A DNA stretch of 64,000 nt, from assembly GCF_012516435.1 (NCBI RefSeq), contig NZ_CP051216.1:622001-686000 (forward strand), written 5' to 3'. Positions 17,888 through 26,023 of the stretch are shown in pieces (position 1 is the first letter of the stretch; every line of letters starts with the position of its first letter). The DNA is from Pseudodesulfovibrio sp. zrk46 (lineage in GTDB: Bacteria; Desulfobacterota; Desulfovibrionia; Desulfovibrionales; Desulfovibrionaceae). A program made the translations under genes and the position numbers. The notes below the pieces were generated by a model. That model was not told the DNA's origin and did not search any database. It worked only from the letters and a program-made list of their open reading frames with translations.

Positions 17888-19165
17888 GTGCGTCAAGTCT
17901 GGTCTCATATTCAACCTAGCCTGCTGGCTCTGCTCTTTACGTGCGCTCTAGCTCCAGTGGCTTGGGGCACGCAAGCCAACCCACTCGTTTTTCTCCACTA
18001 CTGGAGTGGTCCGCTTGGTGGTGGCGTCGATGAAATGGTCCAGGCCTACAACCGCGCATCTCCCGACTACAAGGTCCACGCCTCCGCATTTGATCACGAA
18101 TCATTCAAGGTCAGCATCAAAGCTATGCTGGCCAGTGACAGCCCGCCCGATATATTCTCCTACTGGGCCGGAGCAAAAGTCAGAGCACTGGTAGCAGGCA
18201 ACCACCTCGCCCCCATCGACGAAGTATGGAACGAGAGCAAACTCTATGATGTCTTTCCATCTTCCATTGCCAACGCCTGTACCTATTTCGGTCACAAGTA
18301 CGCCCTGCCCGTAACGCAGCACTATGTCGGATTTTTCTACAACAAGAAAATCTTCGACCAATACCACTTGGAACCTCCCATCAACTGGGAAGAATTTCTG
18401 GCCACCTGTGAGAAGCTGAAGAACGCCGGAATTACTCCGTTGGCCCTTGGCTCCAAAGAACGGTGGCCCGCACAATTCTGGTTCGACTACCTCCTGCTAC
18501 GTACGGCAGGCCCAGAATTCAGGCACCGCCTCATGGATGGGAAGGTCAGTTACAACTCCCCAGAAGTGGCCATGGTCTTCGAAGAGTGGAAATCCCTAAT
18601 GTACGCAGACTACTTCAACAGCTCTCCCAACCTCATGGACTGGACCGATGCTGCATCAATGGTCCATTCCGGCAGCGCCGCCATGACGCTCATGGGGACG
18701 TGGGTCATCGGCTATTTTCAGGATCAGCTAAAGTGGAAGCAGGAGACCGATTTTGACTTCTTCCCCTTCCCGCTCATGGACCGCAGCGTACCAGCCACCT
18801 CAGTCGGGCCTATTGATGTCATGGTAGTATCCCGCAAGGGACGTAATCAGGAAGTGAATGCAATCCTCGCATTTTTCTCCGACCCCGGCCCGCAGATGGA
18901 GATGAGCAGTGGCTCCGGCGCCCTTTCACCGAGCCGGGCCATTCCGCCAGGGTTCTACACCAAGCTCCAGCGCCGAATTCTGGAAACCATTCGCAACACA
19001 CCGAACTGGGCTTTCAACTATGACCTTGCGACGCCGCCCGAAGTGGCAGACCTCGGGCTCGATGCCTTCAAACTTTTCCTGTACAACCCCAAAGAATACA
19101 GGCAGATAATCATCGAACTCGACAAGAAAGCCGAGGCGTATTTTAACAACTCTGCCCCCAATTGA
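17888..19165 (+). CDS. extracellular solute-binding protein, family 1
   Basis: This periplasmic binding protein of 425 residues resembles sugar-type ABC binding proteins (LVFLHYWSGPLGGGVDEMV near the N-terminus; FEEWKSLMYADYF; MTLMGTWVIGYFQDQL). The GTG at 17888 is favoured: GGAGG lies 5 bases upstream and a signal peptide of about 28 residues (ending APVAWG) begins there. No permease or ATPase gene is nearby. Instead a histidine kinase starts 10 bp downstream, so the protein may deliver a ligand signal to the kinase rather than to a transporter. Confidence 0.88.
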   Translation: MRQVWSHIQPSLLALLFTCALAPVAWGTQANPLVFLHYWSGPLGGGVDEMVQAYNRASPDYKVHASAFDHESFKVSIKAMLASDSPPDIFSYWAGAKVRALVAGNHLAPIDEVWNESKLYDVFPSSIANACTYFGHKYALPVTQHYVGFFYNKKIFDQYHLEPPINWEEFLATCEKLKNAGITPLALGSKERWPAQFWFDYLLLRTAGPEFRHRLMDGKVSYNSPEVAMVFEEWKSLMYADYFNSSPNLMDWTDAASMVHSGSAAMTLMGTWVIGYFQDQLKWKQETDFDFFPFPLMDRSVPATSVGPIDVMVVSRKGRNQEVNAILAFFSDPGPQMEMSSGSGALSPSRAIPPGFYTKLQRRILETIRNTPNWAFNYDLATPPEVADLGLDAFKLFLYNPKEYRQIIIELDKKAEAYFNNSAPN

Positions 19166-19175
19166 GATTGTCAGC

Positions 19176-21083
19176 ATGCCGTTTTTCAAGAAAAGTCTGA
19201 TCCTGAGCATTGGTGCCGCCGTCCTGCTGGTGGAATGCCTCGTGCTCACGTCTTTGGGACTTTTCTATACTGAACGCTTCTCTCACGAGGTGGACGCCAA
19301 TCTCGAGCGCTCCATCAAGCTCCCCGGCGAACTCATGAATCGCCAGCTTTTGCGCTACGAATCCGTTGAGGACGACAGCGTCATGAAAGCGCTGATTGGC
19401 GAAGAATTCCTCGACGCCATGGTCATTGGCGCGGACGGCCGCATATACTATTCGAATAATCCCGGCGTGGTCGGTGAATCCATTTTTCCCCACCCGGACA
19501 TCACCATAGAGCTTCTCACCGTAACCACCACGACCCCGGTTCTCATTCGCAAAGATGACAACACCATCGTATCCATCACCCCGTTGGTGGCCTACGAGGG
19601 GGCCAAACCGTTCTTTCATGTCTTTATCAAGGCCGACACCAAGGAAACCGCCGCCCGAAAAGGCCGTATAACCCTCCTCTTCATTCTGGGCTCTGCCATC
19701 TGCGTCATGCTTACCTCGCTGGCCATCATCGGCTACTCGCGCAAGGAAGTGATCGCTCCATTGGTTGAGCTTACGGAAAGTGCCGATGCCATGCGCCGAG
19801 GCGAGGATGTGACCATTCCTATCCATCGCAAGGACGAGATCGGCAAACTGGCCACCAGCTTCAACGCCATGAATGAAGCCATCAACCAAAAGATTCATGA
19901 ATTGGAAGAGGCAAACGAAGCAATCGGCAAGCGCGAGCACCGACTGGCCGCCTTTATTCAGGCAATGCCCGACCTTGTCTTCATCATCGACAAGGACGGC
20001 CGTTACGAAGAGGCATACTCTTCTGACGAAGGGATGCTTTTGGACAAGCCAGAAGACCTTAAGGGCAAGTTGCTTCATGACGTCATGCCCAAGGATATGG
20101 CCGATCGTTTTCTTGAGACCATCCGCCTTGCCCTGGAAACAGGCGAAACACAGACCATCGAGTACAATCTGTCTGTCCCGTCCGGCACCATTTGGTTTGA
20201 GGCCCGCACCTCGGCCATTGGCGGCAGCGAAGAGGTTCAGGGGTCTGTCTGGCTGGTCCGTGACATCACCTACCGCAAGGAGATGGAGCAGCGGTTAACC
20301 CGGGCGAAGGAAGATGCTGAGCGCGTCAGCCGCCGTTTGCGTGAGTTGGACGAGACCAAGTCCGCGCTGGTTTCTTCTGTTTCCCACGAACTCCGTACAC
20401 CGCTGACCTCACTGCTCGGATTCTCACAACTCATCCTCAAGAATTTTTCCAAGCACTTCTGGCCCATGGCCAAGGGAGACCACAAGCTCCTGACCAAAGG
20501 CGCGCAGATCGTGGAGAACCTGAACATTCTCATTCACGAGGGCAATCGCCTGACCCGGCTCATCAATGATGTTCTGGATCTCAACAAGATCGAACAGGGG
20601 CACACTGACTGGCGAAAGGAAATCGTCCATCCCGGTGACCTGGCCCGTCGTGCGGTCAGCTCTGTCAGCGGCCAGTTCCACGGCAGACGCAACCTGACCC
20701 TTATCACGGCCATTGACGACGAGCTGCCCGACATTGAAGTGGACAGCGACCGCATGCTGCAGGTCCTGCTCAACCTGCTCTCCAACGCCGCAAAATTCAC
20801 CCAGTTCGGCACCGTCACCCTCAAGGCGTTTGTCACGGACCTCAATCGTCTGCGCTTCGAAGTCATCGACACCGGCCCCGGCATCGCCCCCCGCGAGCGG
20901 GAGCGCATCTTCGATGCCTTCCATCAGGCCGGAGACACGGTTCCCACCGACGACAAGGCTCGTGGCGCAGGGCTCGGACTCGCCATCTGCCGCGACATCG
21001 TCACTCACTACCACGGCTCCATCTGGGTTGAGTCAGAGGTCGGCGAAGGCTCTACCTTCATTATCGAATTGCCGCTGGACTAG
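19176..21083 (+). CDS. membrane sensor histidine kinase (HAMP-PAS-HisKA-HATPase)
   Basis: This kinase of 635 residues has a first membrane segment (about 7-29), a periplasmic sensing region (about 30-162), a second membrane segment (LFILGSAICVMLTSLAIIGY, about 167-187) and HAMP (about 190-240). A PAS domain follows (about 255-365), then HisKA with VSHELRTPLTSLLGFSQLI (phospho-His near 397) and an ATPase domain with DTGPGIAPRERERIF and GAGLGLAICRDIV. It starts 10 bp after the binding-protein gene, so the two are probably one operon and may act together. No response regulator lies next to it. No terminator is seen right after it. Confidence 0.92.
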   Translation: MPFFKKSLILSIGAAVLLVECLVLTSLGLFYTERFSHEVDANLERSIKLPGELMNRQLLRYESVEDDSVMKALIGEEFLDAMVIGADGRIYYSNNPGVVGESIFPHPDITIELLTVTTTTPVLIRKDDNTIVSITPLVAYEGAKPFFHVFIKADTKETAARKGRITLLFILGSAICVMLTSLAIIGYSRKEVIAPLVELTESADAMRRGEDVTIPIHRKDEIGKLATSFNAMNEAINQKIHELEEANEAIGKREHRLAAFIQAMPDLVFIIDKDGRYEEAYSSDEGMLLDKPEDLKGKLLHDVMPKDMADRFLETIRLALETGETQTIEYNLSVPSGTIWFEARTSAIGGSEEVQGSVWLVRDITYRKEMEQRLTRAKEDAERVSRRLRELDETKSALVSSVSHELRTPLTSLLGFSQLILKNFSKHFWPMAKGDHKLLTKGAQIVENLNILIHEGNRLTRLINDVLDLNKIEQGHTDWRKEIVHPGDLARRAVSSVSGQFHGRRNLTLITAIDDELPDIEVDSDRMLQVLLNLLSNAAKFTQFGTVTLKAFVTDLNRLRFEVIDTGPGIAPRERERIFDAFHQAGDTVPTDDKARGAGLGLAICRDIVTHYHGSIWVESEVGEGSTFIIELPLD

Positions 21084-21116
21084 CTCCTTCTTGTGCAAAA
21101 GGTTGCCCTCCCCATG

Positions 21117-21134
21117 GTGCAACCCCTCGCACAG
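21117..21134 (+). promoter_or_regulatory. candidate ZraR-type enhancer site upstream of the SHOCT gene
   Basis: GTGCAACCCCTCGCACAG has GTGC-N8-GCAC symmetry and matches 15 of 18 positions of the site at 31062-31079 upstream of zraP. It is centred about 96 bp before the predicted start of the sigma-54 promoter at 21195. More TGCAC half sites lie nearby (21091-21102 and 21129-21144). Confidence 0.55.
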
Positions 21135-21194
21135 ATGCACAACGCCGGGAGAGGACGAATCGCCCAACCACCCTAAATCACTACAATTCATTTC

Positions 21195-21210
21195 TGGCAC
21201 GACATATGCT
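21195..21210 (+). promoter_or_regulatory. sigma-54 promoter of the SHOCT gene
   Basis: TGGCACGACATATGCT matches the -24/-12 consensus TGGCACG-N4-TTGCW at all but one position with exact spacing. The predicted start near 21221 gives a 22-nt leader with GGAG before the ATG at 21243. Confidence 0.75.
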
Positions 21211-21242
21211 TTATCTTCAGCAACAGCCAAGGAGACAGCAAC

Positions 21243-21527
21243 ATGGATATACTTGCCATTTATCACAACTGGTGCACCCAGCCGTTCTTTATGGGCGGTA
21301 ATGGATGGTTCGGCGGATACGGTTTTCACTTTCCTCCGATCCTCATGTTGCTCGTCATCGGGCTGATTACATATCTCGTCATTCGCTCAGTGCGCCGACC
21401 CACACCAGACACAGGCACCACCTCTCCACTTGATGTCTTGAACCGTCGGTACGCCATGGGCGAGATTGACAAAGCGACATATGAGCAGATGAAAAGCGAC
21501 ATCCAGTCGAAAGGCACATTCGACTAA
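21243..21527 (+). CDS. small membrane SHOCT-domain protein
   Basis: This protein of 94 residues has a Gly/Phe-rich start (FMGGNGWFGGYGFHFPP), one membrane helix (ILMLLVIGLITYLVI, about 33-47) and a C-terminal SHOCT motif (PLDVLNRRYAMGEIDKATYE, about 63-82). SHOCT proteins are short and of unclear function, sometimes linked to envelope stress or oligomerisation. GGAG precedes the ATG. A sigma-54 promoter and an operator shared with zraP lie upstream, so it probably belongs to the same metal or envelope stress response. Confidence 0.8.
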   Translation: MDILAIYHNWCTQPFFMGGNGWFGGYGFHFPPILMLLVIGLITYLVIRSVRRPTPDTGTTSPLDVLNRRYAMGEIDKATYEQMKSDIQSKGTFD

Positions 21528-21570
21528 CACACTCATCAGAAATGCGTTGAAACGCACCTCCTCACAAGTA

Positions 21571-21605
21571 GAAGCCCCTTTGCATTATCCTGGCAAAGGG
21601 GCTTC
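21571..21605 (+). terminator. probable terminator after the SHOCT gene
   Basis: GAAGCCCCTTTGC (21571-21583) pairs with GCAAAGGGGCTTC (21593-21605). The T tract after it is poor. Confidence 0.6.
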
Positions 21606-21708
21606 TCAGTTCTTAGTTGCCGGCTTGCGAGAGCGAGTATAAATGGATATTCTTACGAACCACGTAGACACCCACGTCACATTTATAAGAATTCGCATGG
21701 AGATATCG

Positions 21709-22017
21709 ATGCAGACTCTTGCTGTTAGAAAATTCTCATTCATGACCCTTTTCAAGTTGTATTACATTGGAAATGTGGGGGTCTTCATTCCAATGACTCT
21801 GTGGCTCTACTGGGCTTCAAATAACCCGACAATCTCTGGAGTACCATTTCCAGAAGCCTATGTTTGGATCGATACAATCGGTACTATGATTATCTTTCCT
21901 TTGCTTATGGCCTCCATATTCAGTGGAATCACATACTTGTGCCAATTTGCTTTCGCTAAGATCAGACCAATCACAATCAAAGTAAAAGTCGATAAGCCCA
22001 ATATTCCAGAAGGATAA
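21709..22017 (+). CDS. hypothetical two-helix membrane protein
   Basis: I do not recognise this gene. It encodes about 102 residues with two hydrophobic stretches (about 18-36 and 54-76) and a basic C-terminus rich in Lys and Ile (KIRPITIKVKVDK). GGAG lies 6 bases before the ATG at 21709; earlier in-frame ATGs at 21697 and 21643 are less likely. Its sequence is clearly more AT-rich than its neighbours, which may indicate recent transfer. It lies between two hairpins and is probably transcribed alone. Confidence 0.55.
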   Translation: MQTLAVRKFSFMTLFKLYYIGNVGVFIPMTLWLYWASNNPTISGVPFPEAYVWIDTIGTMIIFPLLMASIFSGITYLCQFAFAKIRPITIKVKVDKPNIPEG

Positions 22018-22078
22018 AACTAACATAGACACCTGTGCTAGCCCTTTGTACATTCCCTACATAATCCCGATTACACAA

Positions 22079-22110
22079 AAAAAGCCCCCACCGTATTCGG
22101 TGGGGGCTTT
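22079..22110. terminator. bidirectional terminator between the 21709 gene and gltX
   Basis: AAAGCCCCCACCG (22081-22093) pairs with CGGTGGGGGCTTT (22098-22110), flanked by an A run and a T run, and so can serve both convergent genes. Confidence 0.88.
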
Positions 22111-22131
22111 GTATTGATCTGTGATCCGGAG

Positions 22132-23529
22132 CTAGAGAGACACGGCGCGGCGGATGCGGGCCAGAGTCTGCTCCTTGCCGAGCACCATCATGGTCTCGAA
22201 CAGGCCGGGAGACTGGGTCTTGCCCACGATGGCCACACGGATGGGCTGGGCGATGACCTTGAACTTGATATCCTTGTCTTCGAGGAACTGGCGGTGCAGG
22301 TCTTCGAGGGACTTCTCGGAGAACTCGTCGAGGGCTTCGATGCGCTCGGCGATCTCTTCGAGGTAGGGCTTAGTCTCTTCGTTCAGGAACTTCTTCACGG
22401 CCTTCTCATCGTACGGCAGGTACTCTGCAGGCACGATGAAGGGACGGGACTGTTCCAGCATATCCACGATGGACTTAGCGCGGGGCTGCAGGAGCGGTGC
22501 CACCTTTTCGAACTCGCCTTCAGAGACATCGGCAGCTTCTTCGTCACCTACTTCGCGGGTCAGGAAGTCGCTGAGCATGGCGGCCAGACGCTTGGGGTCG
22601 GCCTTCTGCATGTACTGTCCGTTGACCCACTCGAACTTGGTCAGGTCGAATACGGACGGGGACTTGCCGAGGTTGTCGGTGGAGAACAGTTTGACCATCT
22701 CTTCCATGGTGAAGAGTTCCTGATCGCCGTGGGACCAGCCGAGGCGGGCCAGGTAGTTGCACACGGCTTCAGGCAGATAGCCCATCTTTTCGTATTCCAT
22801 GACGGACAGTGCGCCATGACGTTTGGAAAGCTTCTTCTTGTCCGGGCCGAGGATCATGGGAACGTGGCCGAACTGGGGTACGTCCCAACCCATGGCGCGG
22901 TAGATCAGTATCTGACGCGGGGTGTTGTTCACGTGGTCGTCGCCGCGCAGCACGGTGTTCACGCCCATGTCGTGGTCATCGACCACCACGGCCAGGTTGT
23001 AGGTCGGGGTGCCGTCGGAACGACGAATGATCATGTCATCCATTTCGGTGTTCTCGACATTGATGGGGCCCTTGACCATATCCACGAAACCGGTGTGACC
23101 TTCCAGCGGGGCCTTGAGGCGGACAACGCCTTCGGTCAGACCCTTGGCGCGGCAGGTGCCGTCGTACTTGGGCTTACGACCTTCTTTCATGGCCTTCTCA
23201 CGCATGGCGTCCACTTCTTCCTTGGAACACTGACAGTAGTATGCGTGGCCGTTCTCGATCAGAGTATCGATCACCTCATTGTGGCGGTCGGCGCGGGTGG
23301 ACTGGAAGACGATCTCGCCGTCATGCTCCAGACCCAGCCATTTCATGGAATCGATGATGGCATCCGTGGCTTCCTGAGTGGAGCGTTCACGGTCGGTATC
23401 TTCGATACGCAGGCGGAATTCGCCACCGGCAGCGCGGGCCAGCAGCCAAGAGAACAGAGCGGTACGGGCACCGCCAATATGCAGGTAGCCGGTCGGGCTC
23501 GGTGCAAAACGGGAAACGATCTTGGTCAT
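22132..23529 (-). CDS. gltX: glutamyl-tRNA synthetase
   Basis: This class I synthetase charges tRNA-Glu. The 465-residue protein has the HIGH-type motif PSPTGYLHIGGARTALF (about residues 9-25) and the KMSKS-type motif KKKLSKRHGAL (about 239-249). The length is normal. AGGAG lies before the ATG. A repeat A copy begins 18 bp upstream of its start, so its promoter lies within or beyond the repeats or it is read from the nfu gene. Confidence 0.97.
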   Translation of the reverse strand: MTKIVSRFAPSPTGYLHIGGARTALFSWLLARAAGGEFRLRIEDTDRERSTQEATDAIIDSMKWLGLEHDGEIVFQSTRADRHNEVIDTLIENGHAYYCQCSKEEVDAMREKAMKEGRKPKYDGTCRAKGLTEGVVRLKAPLEGHTGFVDMVKGPINVENTEMDDMIIRRSDGTPTYNLAVVVDDHDMGVNTVLRGDDHVNNTPRQILIYRAMGWDVPQFGHVPMILGPDKKKLSKRHGALSVMEYEKMGYLPEAVCNYLARLGWSHGDQELFTMEEMVKLFSTDNLGKSPSVFDLTKFEWVNGQYMQKADPKRLAAMLSDFLTREVGDEEAADVSEGEFEKVAPLLQPRAKSIVDMLEQSRPFIVPAEYLPYDEKAVKKFLNEETKPYLEEIAERIEALDEFSEKSLEDLHRQFLEDKDIKFKVIAQPIRVAIVGKTQSPGLFETMMVLGKEQTLARIRRAVSL

Positions 23530-23547
23530 TGTAAATATCTCCTTTTG

Positions 23548-23677
23548 TGCCTCCGACGGCGCTTACCAGCGGGGCCTCCTCGCCGGAGAGCCTCTCCGAC
23601 GGCTTAAGAACCTTTTGGAAAAGGTTCTTAAGAATCTCCAAAACTTTTTATAGCTCGCTTCGCTCGAAGCGCTACGA
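23548..23677 (+). repeat. dispersed intergenic repeat A, copy 2
   Basis: It is the same element as at 11176, with hairpin CTTAAGAACCTTTT/AAAAGGTTCTTAAG followed by AATCTCCAAAACTTTTT and CTCGCTTCGCTCGAAGCGCTACGA. As at copy 1, a repeat B lies next to it on the same side, with 55 bp of AT-rich sequence between (23678-23732) in which I see nothing. Confidence 0.85.
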
Positions 23678-23732
23678 AAACAATATGAAAATCTTTTTTC
23701 TAGAGCTTGAAATCAGCCCTCTCCCAACGCAA

Positions 23733-23852
23733 GGCTTACGAGAGTGGTACAGCCGCTAGGCGACGGGGATAATTGAAGCGGAGGCGTAGCAACGCTACGT
23801 CGAGCATTCAATTGTGCCCGGCAACGACGCGGATGTGCCGTTATCGAAAGCC
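23733..23852 (+). repeat. 120-nt hairpin repeat B, copy 2 (possible structured RNA)
   Basis: It has the same length and fold as 11463-11582. Paired changes relative to copy 1 include A-T to G-C and T-A to A-T in the middle stem, and T-A to C-G in the basal stem. It lies 6 bp downstream of the NifU-type gene stop on the opposite strand. Confidence 0.75.
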
Positions 23853-23858
23853 GGTCAA

Positions 23859-24083
23859 CTAGTCGACAGCTTCGACAGCTTTAACTTCGGGAAGCTCTTT
23901 CAGAACGATGCGCTCGATGCCGTTCTTGAGGGTCATCTGGGACATGGGGCACCCCTTGCAGGCTCCAGTCAGACGGACCTGAACAATACCCTTATCGGTC
24001 ACGTTGACGAGCTCCACATCACCACCATCGGATTGCAGCATGGGGCGCACCTTGTTAAGCACGGCTTCGACTTTTTCACGCAT
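23859..24083 (-). CDS. NifU C-terminal-like Fe-S scaffold protein (Nfu)
   Basis: This protein of 74 residues is a stand-alone Nfu domain, used as an Fe-S cluster scaffold or carrier. It has the conserved region MLQSDGGDVELV and the cluster-binding pair CKGCPMSQMTLKNGIE (CX2C, about residues 42-45). The length is typical for single-domain Nfu. It lies upstream of gltX on the same strand but is separated by repeats A and B. Confidence 0.9.
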   Translation of the reverse strand: MREKVEAVLNKVRPMLQSDGGDVELVNVTDKGIVQVRLTGACKGCPMSQMTLKNGIERIVLKELPEVKAVEAVD

Positions 24084-24192
24084 GATCTATGTCCTTATAG
24101 TTGATTTCGTTCGGAGCGAGACAAGTACGGTTTTGGCCGTCCCATGTCAATTATATGGGCGGACCGCAAAACCAGTGAAACAGACCGGAGAA

Positions 24193-25260
24193 CTAGCTTT
24201 CGATGAGAATGCCGAAGGCCTCTTCCAGTTCCTCGTCAAGATCTTCGATCATCTCGTCCACGCGATCCGGGGTAAGTCCCATGGATTCCCAGATTTCCGC
24301 GTTCGGCGGTTGAATGAAGTATTCGCCGCTGGAACCGATCCCAAGGCCGGTGGCAATGGTCTCGGCGCAGTGAACCAGTGCGGGCTCGTGCTCCTTGTAG
24401 CTCTTCTTGGGCTGATGGTGATCCAGTACAGCGCTCACCAGTACGAAGGGGAAATTCCACTTGCGGAGCAGCATTCCGCCAAGGGTGGCGTGATCGAATC
24501 CAAGGAGCTTCTGCTCCTCGGCCCAAAGCAATACATCCTTGCTGCGGGCATGGCCCAGCACCGCGGTGGCACGCTCGGGCTCGGCCTGCAGCAGAATGAG
24601 CTGGCCAATATCGTGGAGCAAACCAGCCACAAACGCACGCTCAGGGTCGCCCTTGCCCGTGACACGGCAGAGGCGGCGGGCAATCAGGCCACAGGCCACT
24701 GAGTGCTTCCAGAACTGCTCCATGTCGAGCACGTCGGCAGGCACGTCGTTGAACAGGGACATGACCGAGGTACCCACGGCCAGTGTAGAGAGCTGATTCA
24801 CGCCGACGACGGTGACGGCGCGGGAAATGGTATCGATCTGCATGGGCAGACTGTAAAAGGCGGAGTTGACCATGCGCAGAAGAAAGGCGGTCAGGCTAGG
24901 GTCCTGACTGATGATCTCGGCCAGATCGTCCGCCGAGGTATTCTCGGCATTGATGGCCTGCTGCAATTCCAAAAAGACCTGCGGCAAGGCAGGAAGCTGG
25001 TGTTCCTTTCGCAAAATTTCCAGCGGATCGAGCTTGGTGACTTCCGGTGTCGGCATATCCTTGCCGTCCGAAGCATATCGCCCGGGATACAACGTCATGT
25101 CGCGGGCCACGTAAACCGCGCCGTGACGGGCAAGCCGCTTGATCGAATCGTCCGGATTCTTAATGAACTTGAATCGTCGGTTCAGGAGCTTCTTGGCAGC
25201 TTCAACGGTCTCGGGCGCCACCTCAATCTTGTCGCCGGAAACATCTATATCATTCGTCAT
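24193..25260 (-). CDS. HDOD-domain protein
   Basis: This protein of 355 residues has a short N-terminal region of unknown function and an HDOD domain (about 95-310). The domain contains LPALPQVFLELQQAINAENTS, DPSLTAFLLRMVNSAFYS and GLLHDIGQLILL. HDOD proteins resemble HD phosphohydrolases but usually serve in signalling and protein contacts. The ATG at 25260 (MTNDIDVSGD) is favoured over an upstream TTG. An acidic tail (IEDLDEELEEAFG) ends it. It is about 110 bp upstream of the Nfu gene on the same strand. No linked sensor is seen. Confidence 0.85.
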   Translation of the reverse strand: MTNDIDVSGDKIEVAPETVEAAKKLLNRRFKFIKNPDDSIKRLARHGAVYVARDMTLYPGRYASDGKDMPTPEVTKLDPLEILRKEHQLPALPQVFLELQQAINAENTSADDLAEIISQDPSLTAFLLRMVNSAFYSLPMQIDTISRAVTVVGVNQLSTLAVGTSVMSLFNDVPADVLDMEQFWKHSVACGLIARRLCRVTGKGDPERAFVAGLLHDIGQLILLQAEPERATAVLGHARSKDVLLWAEEQKLLGFDHATLGGMLLRKWNFPFVLVSAVLDHHQPKKSYKEHEPALVHCAETIATGLGIGSSGEYFIQPPNAEIWESMGLTPDRVDEMIEDLDEELEEAFGILIES

Positions 25261-25377
25261 TCTGTCTTCCCATTCAGTTTTATACAACCTGAGCCTTACT
25301 ACTCTAAAAGAAAACGAAGAGAAGAAAAAGCTGTTTATCGAGAAGGGCCCGAGACGCCCCTGTGACGGTGCATTTGT

Positions 25378-26004
25378 CTACAGCACGAAATGAGGGTTGT
25401 TGTTCTTCTCGTGCGTCACGGTAGTCATTGGGCCATGCCCCGAATAGATCTGCGTCTCATCCGGAAGAATGAAAATGCGGGACCGGATGGAACCGATAAG
25501 CTGCGGCCCATCGCCCCGGGGCAGATCAGTGCGGCCCACCGCGATCATGAAGATGACATCGCCCACGAATACACAGCCGCCAGCCGGAAAAAAGTAAGAC
25601 AGACTGCCCGGCGTATGGCCCGGCGTGTCCAGCACCACCATGTTCATACCCAACACGGTCCGGATGCCCGGCCCAAGATGCTCGAAAGGGAAATCCACGT
25701 ATTCAACGAATTCGCGGATTCCCCCACCTTCAAGCGATATTTCCTTGAGGAACTCATCCTCACCGCTGGCGTAGACCGGTACGTCGAACCGGGCCAGCAG
25801 CTCTTTCACACCGCCGACATGATCCAGATGAAAATGGGTGAGGTAGACCCCTTTGAGGTCCAGCCCCTCCTTTTCGATCTTTTCGATAAGGCGTGTAGGG
25901 TCCAGCCCCACGTCGATGACCACTGCTTCCTTGCCTTTGGTCAGCAGATAGCAGTTGGTCTCGTCGGGACCAAGGACGAATGTTTCTATGGCAAGTTGCG
26001 ACAT
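25378..26004 (-). CDS. metallo-beta-lactamase-fold hydrolase (GloB-like)
   Basis: This protein of 208 residues has the metal-binding signature THFHLDHVGG (HxHxDH, about residues 57-66). Further ligands are likely His in DTPGHTPGS (about 130) and Asp in VFVGDVIF (about 148), and YSGHGPMT near the end. It resembles small hydroxyacylglutathione hydrolase-like enzymes found in many anaerobes, for which the real substrate is often unknown. It lies 19 bp downstream of the sigma-54 regulator gene and may be cotranscribed with it. Confidence 0.85.
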   Translation of the reverse strand: MSQLAIETFVLGPDETNCYLLTKGKEAVVIDVGLDPTRLIEKIEKEGLDLKGVYLTHFHLDHVGGVKELLARFDVPVYASGEDEFLKEISLEGGGIREFVEYVDFPFEHLGPGIRTVLGMNMVVLDTPGHTPGSLSYFFPAGGCVFVGDVIFMIAVGRTDLPRGDGPQLIGSIRSRIFILPDETQIYSGHGPMTTVTHEKNNNPHFVL

Positions 26005-26023
26005 GCCTTTTTGTCTCTTACGG

